The notes: a model not told the origin generated them from the letters alone. 7,068 bases of DNA from SCTG01 sp964384595 (GCA_964384595.1 CAYLLY010000107.1:1-7068), one strand, 5' to 3'; numbered from the stretch's first letter, positions 1 to 6,838 are shown. Numbers and translations are program-made.

Positions 1-951
1 GATCTGCCGGCACAGCTCGGCGCCGATCGAGCCCCCCGCGCCGGTGACCAGCACGCTCCTGCCCTCCAGCAGCGGATGCAATTCTTGTAAATCGGTCTGT
101 ATCGGCTCTCGCTGAAGGAGGTCTTCCAGGCTCAAGGGACGGACCCGGCGCATCGAAACCGCGCCGTCCAGCAACTGCTTGACGTTGGGCAGGGTCCTGA
201 TCTGCAGGTGGCAGGCCTCGGAGGCCGCCAGGATCCGCTGCATCAGCTTGGGCGTGGCGGAGGGGATCGCCACGATGATCTCCTGCGCCGCGCACCCCCC
301 GGCGGCCTTCCTGATGTCCGCGATCGGCCCGACGACCGGAATGCCGTGGATATGGGCCTTCTGCTTCACCGGATCGTCGTCCACGAAGGCGACCGGGCGG
401 TAGTTATACGAGGGGTTGGCCTGCAGATCCCGCACGAGGAGTTCCCCGGCGTTGCCGGCGCCCACGATGAGCACGCGCCGCGCCGTGGGCTCGACGACCT
501 GGAGCCATTCGCGTAGCCAGCGCACCGCCAGGCGGATGCCCGACAGCAACCCCAGCGAGAGCAGGCCAGTCAGGATGATGACCGCGCGAGGATAGTCGAG
601 CCAGCGCAACGCCAGATGGAACACGGCGTAGAGCCCGGCGGTGGACACGACGGACGCCCAGAAAATTTTGGCCAGGTCATGCAACCCGACGTAGCGCCAG
701 AGGCCCCGGTGGACTCCGAATCCCCGGAGGCCGGCCCAGTACACCACCGCCACGAACGGCAGGCCCTGCCACATCCGCTCCTGGTACGGCCCGGGAATGT
801 GCCCTTCGAACCGCAGCAGGAAGGCGCAGACGTTCGCGGCCAGGATGAGGGCAATCTGGATGCCCCCGACAACGAGGCTCCGATGCCGCAGCATGAGATC
901 GGTCGACGCGCCTGACGCCACACTGAACAGCCTGAACGCCGACTGCCTCAC
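1..951 (-). CDS. WbpM/CapD-like UDP-sugar 4,6-dehydratase, N-terminal half (cut by window edge)
   Basis: This is the first 317 residues of a membrane-anchored nucleotide-sugar dehydratase of the WbpM/CapD/FlaA1 family; the 3' part lies beyond base 1. Relatives usually have about 600-670 residues. Four hydrophobic segments (about 27-46, 64-80, 94-115, 122-142) form the membrane anchor and include the family signature HRGLWRY at 81-87. A first Rossmann domain follows, with VLIVGAGNAGE at 160-170 and VDDDP at 190-194. The catalytic SDR domain opens with LVTGAGGSIGAELCRQI at 301-317, a GxxGxxG NAD(P)-binding loop. The catalytic Lys and the rest of the active site are off the window. Known members oxidise and dehydrate UDP-GlcNAc to UDP-4-keto-6-deoxy-GlcNAc. 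I chose the GTG at 951 because GGGAG (962-958) sits 6 bases upstream; an internal ATG at 894 has no clear Shine-Dalgarno. It lies 18 bases after the ligase gene. The family call is firm; the exact substrate is inferred. Confidence 0.93.
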   Translation of the reverse strand, partial: MRQSAFRLFSVASGASTDLMLRHRSLVVGGIQIALILAANVCAFLLRFEGHIPGPYQERMWQGLPFVAVVYWAGLRGFGVHRGLWRYVGLHDLAKIFWASVVSTAGLYAVFHLALRWLDYPRAVIILTGLLSLGLLSGIRLAVRWLREWLQVVEPTARRVLIVGAGNAGELLVRDLQANPSYNYRPVAFVDDDPVKQKAHIHGIPVVGPIADIRKAAGGCAAQEIIVAIPSATPKLMQRILAASEACHLQIRTLPNVKQLLDGAVSMRRVRPLSLEDLLQREPIQTDLQELHPLLEGRSVLVTGAGGSIGAELCRQI

Positions 952-969
952 CGGATTCTCCCGTTCCTC

Positions 970-2259
970 TTACGCCGCATCCGCCGCCTTCTCCATGACA
1001 GGCCTGTCAGTGTATACCACCATGGCCAGCGCGACCAATACCCAAAATTGAAGGGCGAGCGTGCCGATCAGCATGTGGTCGAAGAGAAGCCTTACCACCA
1101 AGCCTATCACCCCTACTCCCACGCCAAGATAGATGGCTTTCTCGGCCTGGTCCTCTGTTCCATGAAACCCGCTGAGCACCGTGGATAGCAGACGTTTTAA
1201 CAGCCAGACAAACAGCACAAGACCCGGAATGCCTGTGCCCAGCGCGATGTCAAGAAAAGTATTATGCGTGCCGACCTTGTAGACGGAAGTACGGCCGGGC
1301 TTCACCTCCTCCGGTAACCCTCCGTAGACCAATTTAAAATTGTCTTTCCCGTAGCCGATTCCCACGAACGGATGCGCAGCCAGTTTCGTCACGGAAAACT
1401 TCCATATATCGAGTCGATGAACGAATGTACCTTCACCGACTCGGAGGTGAATGGATGTCCCGGGAATTGTCCGGACATCGTAGTACGACAACGTGCCCGC
1501 CGCCACGACGACGAGGAGGCTGAAACCGGCGGCGATGCGCAGCGCCGTCCTCCGTGACAGCAACCACGCCATGGCCCAGATCTCACACACAAGCGCCAGC
1601 AGTCCGGCCCGCGAGAAGGTTCCCAGCAGGCAGATCAGCGCCAGACAACCGGTTATGACGTAGAAGGCCCGGAGCCGGCGCCTCTGTTCGAAGACGGCAA
1701 GCGAAAGGCTTAACGGCGCCAACAGGACTAGATAGGTGGTCAACCATACCTCGCCGGGCATCACCGACTCGAGCAAGTAGGGGTTGCCGCTCTGGTCGAG
1801 TCCCCGCAGGCCGGTCAGCATCTCAAGAAACTGTTCGACCCCATAGGCGCTGACAATAAAGAGGGCACCGACGAGCGCCCACAGGAGCCGGTTCCGGCAA
1901 AGCCCATCCCTGAAGAAAAACAACACGACATAAAAAATCAGCCCCTGCTGCAAAAGTTTGCCAAACTCTTTGAAGCTGTAGGCCGGGAAAGTGGCGAAGG
2001 GAACGGTGATGCCCACCCATATCACAAAGGCCACCAGGGGGACGTCCAGCGGCGTCCGCGTGAAGAAGAACCGGCGATTGGCCGCGCACCAGAGAACAAG
2101 CAGGGCCAGGAGGATGAGAAACCCGTTGCGCTCGATAAAAAGAAGCTGCTTAAAGGGGAGCGAAAAGATGTAGACGTAGAGCAGCCCCCGGATGATGGTG
2201 TCGAGGTTCGGGAGCGCGACGGCACGGTCCGTCACGGCGGAAGCCGCAGCGTTTCGCAT
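970..2259 (-). CDS. O-antigen ligase / polymerase family membrane protein (WaaL/Wzy_C type)
   Basis: A polytopic inner-membrane protein of 429 residues with about 12 hydrophobic segments (for example 46-60, 72-91, 105-117, 124-142, 170-190, 199-213, 241-258, 341-357, 376-395, 397-416). A large polar loop spans about 259-340 between late helices, the topology known for WaaL-type ligases. Family-like motifs are TFSRAG at 214-219, RLDIW at 282-286 with AHPFVGIGYG at 295-304, and HNTFLDIALGTGIPGL at 332-347. WaaL enzymes move undecaprenyl-PP-linked glycan to lipid A-core. Wzy polymerases share the same domain and cannot be excluded. The frame is open up to an ATG at 2298, but the ATG at 2259 has a GGAGG (2271-2267) 7 bases upstream and is preferred; a GTG at 2235 would give a 4-base overlap with the previous gene. 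Hand-counted GC over 1021-2220 is about 58%, against about 66% over 2521-3120 in the upstream gene. The membrane family call is strong; ligase rather than polymerase is a moderate call. Confidence 0.88.
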   Translation of the reverse strand: MRNAAASAVTDRAVALPNLDTIIRGLLYVYIFSLPFKQLLFIERNGFLILLALLVLWCAANRRFFFTRTPLDVPLVAFVIWVGITVPFATFPAYSFKEFGKLLQQGLIFYVVLFFFRDGLCRNRLLWALVGALFIVSAYGVEQFLEMLTGLRGLDQSGNPYLLESVMPGEVWLTTYLVLLAPLSLSLAVFEQRRRLRAFYVITGCLALICLLGTFSRAGLLALVCEIWAMAWLLSRRTALRIAAGFSLLVVVAAGTLSYYDVRTIPGTSIHLRVGEGTFVHRLDIWKFSVTKLAAHPFVGIGYGKDNFKLVYGGLPEEVKPGRTSVYKVGTHNTFLDIALGTGIPGLVLFVWLLKRLLSTVLSGFHGTEDQAEKAIYLGVGVGVIGLVVRLLFDHMLIGTLALQFWVLVALAMVVYTDRPVMEKAADAA

Positions 2260-3308
2260 CCGGCCGCCTCCACGGCCCGCGCCTGTCTCTCCACCCAACG
2301 GACTCCCCAGGCCAGAACCAGATAGATCCCCACCCAGCCCAGCAGGATCGTCAGGCGCAAGGGCTCTCCCGCCTGGTCATACACCATCGCCGTCACGCCG
2401 CAGACCAGCATCAGGACATATTCCGCCAGCACCGTCCGCCGGTGCCCCCAGCCCGCCAGAACGAGCCGCTGGTAATAGTGTTCCCGGTGCGCGCGCCAGA
2501 CCCTCTCCCCTTTCAGCAGCCTCCTGATGAGCGTCGCTGTCGCATCCACGATGAACGGCGAGAAGATCAGCAGGGGGATCCAGATGTCGAACAGGCCGTC
2601 GCGCGTCCCCAGCACCGCCAGCGCCGCCGCGATGAACCCCAGCGGCACGCTCCCGACGTCCCCCATGAAGATCCGCGCGGGCGGAAGATTATAGAGCAGG
2701 AACCCCCCCGCGGCTGTCGCGACCAGAATCGCGAGGCCCATCAGATAGTGATCGCCCGTCCAGGCCATGAAGCCCAGAACGCCGTACCCGAGCACCGTCA
2801 TGCCGCCGGCGAACCCGTCCATCCCGTCCATGAAATTATAGAGATTGGTCACCCACATGAGAAACAGAATCGTCACGGGCACGGCAAGCCATCCCAGCGA
2901 CAGGCCTCCGATGAACGGCACAGAGATGTCGGTCACCGTCAGGCCGGCCCCCCACACCACGCCGGCCGCCGCCAGCGCCTGTATGCCCAGCCGCAGAACC
3001 GGCGAGAGGCCCGCCCGATCGTCCCAGAACGAAACGGCGCTGATGGGCAGCGCCATGCCCAGAATCCAAAGGATGGCGTTCGCCTGGAACACCGCGCCTT
3101 CACCCAGCGCGACACACACGATGATCCCCAGGAGCACGCCGCCGAAGATCGCCAGGCCTCCGGTGCGGGGCAGCGGCTCCGCGTGCAGGGACCGCTCGTT
3201 GGGATAGTCGAGAAGGTAGAGCCTGGACGCCGGCGAGCAGAGCAGCCGCGTCAAGCCGAATGACGAAAGAAACACCAGCGCCAGCAGACCCAGCAGGCCG
3301 ACCGTCAC
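2232..3308 (-). CDS. WbpL/WecA-like undecaprenyl-phosphate sugar-1-phosphate transferase
   Basis: A 358-residue integral membrane enzyme of the MraY/WecA/WbpL superfamily, which transfers a HexNAc-1-phosphate from a UDP-sugar to undecaprenyl phosphate and so starts each lipid-linked repeat unit. Motifs in order: DYPNERSLHAEPLPRTGG at 34-51; the Asp pair in WDDR (D96-D97), part of the Mg/substrate site; NFMDGMDG at 158-165; FMGDVGS at 214-220; and the cytoplasmic HREHYYQRL at 274-282, matching the HxxH-Y-Q region of WbpL-type rather than MraY-type enzymes. About ten hydrophobic helices are spread over the length, which is normal for the family. The GTG start at 3308 overlaps the preceding stop as GTGA and has AAGGG (3319-3315) 6 bases upstream. 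The neighbouring WbpV-like and WbpM-like genes suggest the donor is UDP-QuiNAc, UDP-FucNAc or UDP-GlcNAc. Superfamily call is very firm; the donor sugar is inferred. Confidence 0.95.
   Translation of the reverse strand: MTVGLLGLLALVFLSSFGLTRLLCSPASRLYLLDYPNERSLHAEPLPRTGGLAIFGGVLLGIIVCVALGEGAVFQANAILWILGMALPISAVSFWDDRAGLSPVLRLGIQALAAAGVVWGAGLTVTDISVPFIGGLSLGWLAVPVTILFLMWVTNLYNFMDGMDGFAGGMTVLGYGVLGFMAWTGDHYLMGLAILVATAAGGFLLYNLPPARIFMGDVGSVPLGFIAAALAVLGTRDGLFDIWIPLLIFSPFIVDATATLIRRLLKGERVWRAHREHYYQRLVLAGWGHRRTVLAEYVLMLVCGVTAMVYDQAGEPLRLTILLGWVGIYLVLAWGVRWVERQARAVEAAGCETLRLPP
2267..2271 (-). promoter_or_regulatory. Shine-Dalgarno deciding the ligase start
   Basis: On the minus strand GGAGG occupies 2271-2267, 7 bases before an ATG at 2259. 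This is the best ribosome binding site near this junction and lies inside the 3' end of the upstream transferase gene. It argues for the 2259 start over the more distal ATG at 2298 or the overlapping GTG at 2235. Confidence 0.6.
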
Positions 3309-4294
3309 GCCCGACCCTTTCGGTACCGGGCGATCAGCTCCGGCATAGCGTCTTCCAATGTGATGGCGGGACGGTAGCCCAACTCACGTGCAATTTTCTC
3401 CGAGCTGTACCAGGCCGACCCGATAAGCTTGTGCAGGGCATCGGAGTCGAAGACGAACCGCTTGTTGCGGAGGCGCCCGATCGCATCGCCGGCCCGGCCC
3501 ATCGCCTGGAGCGTCCACAGCGGAACGTGCCAGCCTGGAACCCGTTTTCCCAGCGCGCGACAGATCAGTTCATAGAGCTGCCGCGTCGAATACGCGTGCT
3601 CGTCCGTTACGATATAGCATTGCCCGTTCGCCGCGGGCGCGCCCGCAGCCAGCACGGCGGCTTCCACCACGTTCGACACAGAGACCAGGCTCCGGCGATT
3701 TCCCGTCTCCGGGAGAGGCGGGAAAAAACCACGGTCGATCGCCCGAATCATGCGAAACAGGTTTCCCTTGTTGCCCGGCCCGTACACAAGCGGGAGGCGC
3801 AGGCGTGCCACGTGAAGGCCGGCCCGCTTGCCGATGTCCAGTGCAAATTGCTCAGCCGCCAGCTTGGACCGTCCGTAGGGAGTCTCCGGCGGGCCGCCGA
3901 AGGTCTCATCGAGACAGCGCTCACCGCCTTCCCCCATCGCCTTGACACTGCTGAACAGGACGAAACGCCGCGCACCGGCGGCCGCGGCACCTTCCAGGAC
4001 ATTGCGGGTCCCCTCGACGTTGACCGCGGAGTAGGATTCCTCTTCCTCGTTGGTCTCTGCGAGGGCATGCGCCCGTCCGGCAAGATGGAAGACGGTGTCA
4101 CAGCCCGCCGTGTAGGCCTTCATCGGGACGGCCTGCCGGACATCCCCTTCCACCACCTCCACGCCTTGAAGCGGCTGAAGATGCGCCCGGTTCCGGTGCA
4201 CCAGCGCGCGGACCGCACAGCCGTCCTTCCGCAGCCGTTCGATCAAGTGCGCCCCGATGAAACCCGAGGCGCCCGTGACAAACACCTTCTCCAC
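3305..4294 (-). CDS. WbpV-like NAD-dependent nucleotide-sugar epimerase/reductase (SDR)
   Basis: A 329-residue extended short-chain dehydrogenase, cytoplasmic, with no signal peptide or membrane helix. The NAD-binding loop TGASGFIG is at 7-14, VEGDV at 48-52, and FHLAGRAHAL at 69-78 resembles the WbpV/GalE subgroup. The catalytic triad is visible as FSSVKAMGE (S115-S116 region, 114-122) and the YxxxK pair Y140 and K144 in PYGRSK. The substrate-binding half carries RLRLPLVYGPGNKGN at 164-178 and NRRSLVSVSN at 199-208. Related proteins in O-antigen clusters act as C4 epimerases or C4 reductases on UDP-HexNAc derivatives. Next to WbpL-like and WbpM-like genes, reduction of the 4-keto-6-deoxy intermediate is the most likely job, but plain UDP-GlcNAc/GalNAc epimerisation is possible. 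The start is a GTG one base after the upstream stop, with only a weak Shine-Dalgarno, so translational coupling is likely. Its own TGA overlaps the next gene by 4 bases. Confidence 0.9.
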   Translation of the reverse strand: MEKVFVTGASGFIGAHLIERLRKDGCAVRALVHRNRAHLQPLQGVEVVEGDVRQAVPMKAYTAGCDTVFHLAGRAHALAETNEEEESYSAVNVEGTRNVLEGAAAAGARRFVLFSSVKAMGEGGERCLDETFGGPPETPYGRSKLAAEQFALDIGKRAGLHVARLRLPLVYGPGNKGNLFRMIRAIDRGFFPPLPETGNRRSLVSVSNVVEAAVLAAGAPAANGQCYIVTDEHAYSTRQLYELICRALGKRVPGWHVPLWTLQAMGRAGDAIGRLRNKRFVFDSDALHKLIGSAWYSSEKIARELGYRPAITLEDAMPELIARYRKGRA

Positions 4295-4295
4295 C

Positions 4296-5435
4296 TTACG
4301 CCCGGCCCAGGAGCTCCCGGTAGAGCGCCAGGGTTTCGCCCGCGATCCGCTCCACCGAAAATTCCTTCACGACGAGGTCCCGGCCCCGCCGGCCCATCCG
4401 CTCGCACAGCGCGGGATCGTGCAGAAGCGTCGTGATCGCCTGCGCCAGCGCCTGCGCATTCTTCGGCGGCACCAAAATCCCGGTGTCGCCGTTCCGAACC
4501 ACCTCGCGACACCCCGGCACATCCGTAGCCACGAGGGGTCTGGCGCATGCCGCCGCTTCCAACAGGACCTTGGGCAGCCCCTCCCGGTAGGACGGCAGGA
4601 CGACCACGCAGGCCGCCGACAGCACCTGCCGCATGTCGTCCCGGTGCCCCCACCACTCAACGTTCCCCTCCGCCTGCCACGCGCGCAGGCGGCGTTCCGG
4701 GATCTGCGCCGGGTTCTCCTCATCCACCATCCCCACGAGCACACATTTGGCCCGAACGCCCTGCGCCTTCATCAGCCCGGCGGCCTCGACGAACTCCAGG
4801 ACTCCCTTATCCCACAGCATCCTGGAAGCGAGCACGACGAGCGGCTCTCCCGCCGATTCAGGACCCGGCGTGAAGGTCGCAGTGTCGATCCCGGATCCAC
4901 GGATGACGACCGCCCGGCCGAGCGGCACAATCCCATCGCGAACCAGACGCTCACGATCTTCCGCATTCTGAACCACCACCCGCGCGCGCGGCAGCGCGAG
5001 CGTCCATCGGAGCGCCCTCCCGATCAGAAAACGGACAACCCCGGCCCACCGGCCGGGCGCGATGAAGACGTAGCCGAGGCCGGCAAACGCGTTGACCACC
5101 GCCGGTACGCGCGCCAGACGGGCCGCCAGGGAGCCGTACAGGATCGGCTTCATGGCCACATGGTGGACGATGTCCGGCCGCTCACGCCGGTACAGGCCGA
5201 CCAGCTCCATGACCGCCGCGAGTTCCCGCAGTAGGTGCCGGCTCCTCCGGATCATCCTGATGGGAAGCAGCTTGAAACCCTCCTGCTCGATACGTTTGCC
5301 GTGGTCCCGGACGCGCGTGGCGACCAGCACGTCGAACCCGCCATCCCGCGCCGCCCTGGCAAGATCGAGCCTGTGGGACCAAAAGTACCAGTCCTCCGTG
5401 ATCACGAACAGCAGACGGGGCCGTGCTGCGACCAT
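4296..5435 (-). CDS. Glycosyltransferase family 4 (GT-B fold)
   Basis: A complete 379-residue GT-B glycosyltransferase, cytoplasmic or peripheral to the membrane. The N-terminal acceptor domain (about 7-190) begins LLFVITEDWYFWSHRLDLA at 8-26 and contains HHVAMKPILYGSLAARLA at 91-108, as in capsule and O-antigen transferases of this subgroup. The C-terminal donor domain carries the linker SGID (181-184), ASRMLWDKGV (203-212), the NVEWWGHRDDM segment (258-268) and the nucleotide-sugar EX7E motif in REGLPKVLLEA, with E285 and E293. DVPGCREVVRNGDTGILVPP (305-324) completes the donor pocket. These are retaining enzymes; the sugar and linkage cannot be read from sequence. The ATG start has GAGGA (5446-5442) 6 bases upstream and follows the preceding stop by 12 bases. 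Its C-terminus resembles the partial glycosyltransferase at the right edge of the window (shared GDTG, VP and AITTLL), as expected of two GT4 paralogues acting on the same repeat unit. Confidence 0.94.
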   Translation of the reverse strand: MVAARPRLLFVITEDWYFWSHRLDLARAARDGGFDVLVATRVRDHGKRIEQEGFKLLPIRMIRRSRHLLRELAAVMELVGLYRRERPDIVHHVAMKPILYGSLAARLARVPAVVNAFAGLGYVFIAPGRWAGVVRFLIGRALRWTLALPRARVVVQNAEDRERLVRDGIVPLGRAVVIRGSGIDTATFTPGPESAGEPLVVLASRMLWDKGVLEFVEAAGLMKAQGVRAKCVLVGMVDEENPAQIPERRLRAWQAEGNVEWWGHRDDMRQVLSAACVVVLPSYREGLPKVLLEAAACARPLVATDVPGCREVVRNGDTGILVPPKNAQALAQAITTLLHDPALCERMGRRGRDLVVKEFSVERIAGETLALYRELLGRA

Positions 5436-5447
5436 CTCGCGTCCTCG

Positions 5448-6821
5448 CTAGACTTGCCCGTGTACGCTCCGCCCCCGCGCACCGGAGAACAGGCAGTGCA
5501 GGCCGGCGGCGGCGAGAACGACGAGCATCGGCTCCAGCGGTAGACGATACTTGACGCCGACCACGGGGCCGGTGATCGCAAGGATGTACAGGCCGACGGC
5601 CAAGAGATAGAGCAGCGCGTCTCCGGCGATCAGGCGCCGACCGGCGCGGCAAAAAATGCCCCATGCCTGCACGCCACGGACCGCCAACGTCAGGACGATC
5701 GCAGGAATCATCCAGGCAAGGTAGGAGGAACCGCCGGCGCGGCGCAGAAAGTTCCAGACCTTTTCCATCGGCGTCCGGCCGGAAGCTTCGTAGAACCGTG
5801 GCCGCTCCATCCGACTGATCAGCGGGACGGAACTCAGACTGGGCGCCGTAAGATTGATCATTGCGCCGGCGCCCCACGCCCACGTCAATTCGCCGATGCT
5901 CATCTCCTGCAAGGCTCTTTGGGCGACTTCCATATGCTGCCGGCTCACTTCAAAAGGATTCCGGGGTTGACCAGGCAATCCCTGCTGCTGGTACTGAAGC
6001 TCCACGCGGCGGCGCATCTCGTCCTGGGTCTGGGCAAAGGGTACGCCGAGCGCAAATTCCCTGGCCAGCGGCACCACCCAGTACAGCGCATGCGTGCCGC
6101 CTTGACTGGTCAGGCTGAAATGGCCGTACTCGCCGGCGTTCCGGATCAGAAGCGGTCCGACAAGGACGATCAGGGGGACGAGACAGGCGACGACGGCTCG
6201 TCCCAGCCGCTCCCGGCCGACGTCGCGCCGCCACGAAATAATCACGATGGCGGCCGGCAGGACCGGCGCAAAGTAGAACAGCACCGAGCGGGTCAGCAAG
6301 GCCACGGCGAAGAACACGCCGGCCCAGAAGGCAGCCCACGCGGTCGGCCGTTGGACGAATCGAACCATCATCACAAGATGGGCCGTGAACGGCAGGAGGA
6401 ACAGGCTGTCGGCCAGAATCAGCTCGGCGTGCACGATCAAATTCAGGTTACAGGCCGCCAGGAGACCGGCGATCATGAACAGATCCCGGTGAAACTGAGC
6501 CGCAAGGTAGCCGATCAGCAGGCACGTCAGAGAGTCCAGCACACATTGACCCAGCACCGGCCAGATAGGACTCGTACCCATGAACGTTCGAAAGGCGGCG
6601 AGATAGGCGACATACAGAGGAGCCCGCTCGGTTTCGGCAACAAATCCCGTCAGCGTTTGGCGATTGAACCCTCCTGAAGCGGCCATATCATCGGCCAGCG
6701 TTTCATAGAGGCGGGAATCCGGCATGTAGAGGCTTTCGGTATCGGGAATGCCGATTCCGAAATAAGCCAACCGCAACAGCAGAGCCAGGACAAGAATGGT
6801 GAGTGCGGTCGATCGCGTCAA
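5448..6821 (-). CDS. ArnT/PMT-like polytopic membrane glycosyltransferase (GT-C, family 39-like)
   Basis: A 457-residue membrane protein with an N-terminal helix (about 5-22), then the first extracytoplasmic loop holding PDSRLY at 34-39. D35 sits where the catalytic Asp of PMT/ArnT enzymes is expected. ERAPLYVAYLAAF at 65-77 is the matching (R)xPLY segment. Multiple helices follow (about 95-108, 114-130, 136-153, 163-178, 181-196, 208-227), then a polar region at about 228-365 beginning RNAGEYGHFSLTSQGG (227-242), and further helices at 368-383, 400-420 and 430-445. The late KYRLPLEP (424-431) is typical of the family. Known members use polyprenyl-phosphate sugars on the periplasmic side, so this one may add a side-branch to the lipid-linked repeat or modify lipid A-core; that is inference. 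The frame is open upstream with no ATG or GTG close by, and the best start is a TTG at 6821. GAGG at 6836-6833 is 11 bases away, a little far. Confidence 0.85.
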   Translation of the reverse strand: MTRSTALTILVLALLLRLAYFGIGIPDTESLYMPDSRLYETLADDMAASGGFNRQTLTGFVAETERAPLYVAYLAAFRTFMGTSPIWPVLGQCVLDSLTCLLIGYLAAQFHRDLFMIAGLLAACNLNLIVHAELILADSLFLLPFTAHLVMMVRFVQRPTAWAAFWAGVFFAVALLTRSVLFYFAPVLPAAIVIISWRRDVGRERLGRAVVACLVPLIVLVGPLLIRNAGEYGHFSLTSQGGTHALYWVVPLAREFALGVPFAQTQDEMRRRVELQYQQQGLPGQPRNPFEVSRQHMEVAQRALQEMSIGELTWAWGAGAMINLTAPSLSSVPLISRMERPRFYEASGRTPMEKVWNFLRRAGGSSYLAWMIPAIVLTLAVRGVQAWGIFCRAGRRLIAGDALLYLLAVGLYILAITGPVVGVKYRLPLEPMLVVLAAAGLHCLFSGARGRSVHGQV

Positions 6822-6838
6822 TTCAAGAAAGGCCTCAT
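6818..6838 (-). other. Six-codon mini-ORF bridging two genes (ATGA ... TTGA)
   Basis: The upstream glycosyltransferase stop (TGA, 6837-6835) overlaps an ATG (6838-6836) as ATGA. That ATG opens a six-codon frame (MRPFLN) closed by a TGA at 6820-6818, which itself overlaps the TTG start of the next gene as TTGA. Termination-reinitiation could pass ribosomes along this chain. Alternatively, a single inserted base between 6822 and 6821 would join the ATG directly to the downstream protein, so a frameshift (natural or a sequencing error) would explain the same pattern. Whether it is used is unknown. Confidence 0.4.

Noticed and set aside
208..516. Plus-strand open frames opposite the WbpM-like gene (also 616-915)
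   Set aside because: The minus strand reads through as one continuous WbpM/CapD-type protein from 951 to the window edge, which explains this region fully.
2703..2709. Run of seven C (G on the coding strand) in the WbpL-like gene as a phase-variation tract
   Set aside because: Too short for typical phase-variable tracts, and the frame is intact through conserved Gly-Gly codons. Similar six-base runs occur in the WbpM-like gene and are expected at this GC.
2442..3263. Plus-strand open frame of 273 codons opposite the WbpL-like gene
   Set aside because: Composition dominated by Arg, Pro, His and Gln; the opposite strand encodes all WecA/WbpL motifs.
3260..4435. Plus-strand open frame of 391 codons opposite the epimerase and its flanks
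   Set aside because: It is antisense to genes with clear family motifs, is rich in Arg, Pro, His and Gly with no recognisable domain, and is the usual shadow frame in high-GC coding DNA.
4978..5000. GC-alternating stretch that looked like a hairpin
   Set aside because: It lies inside the GT4 coding sequence, encodes ordinary Arg/Ala/Leu residues, and has no T-tract or convincing symmetric stem for a terminator.
4257..5234. Plus-strand open frame of 325 codons opposite the GT4 gene
   Set aside because: Antisense to a full-length glycosyltransferase with intact EX7E motif; low-complexity composition (His, Arg, Pro, Gln) and no domain.
5182..5883. Minus-strand alternative frame of 233 codons spanning the GT-C/GT4 junction
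   Set aside because: Off-frame to two real genes, Arg-rich, no domain; it is a frame-shadow and not a fusion or frameshifted gene.
5919..6677. Plus-strand open frame of 252 codons opposite the GT-C gene
   Set aside because: Very rich in Arg, Gln, His and Gly, no start context or domain, and antisense to a coherent membrane protein.
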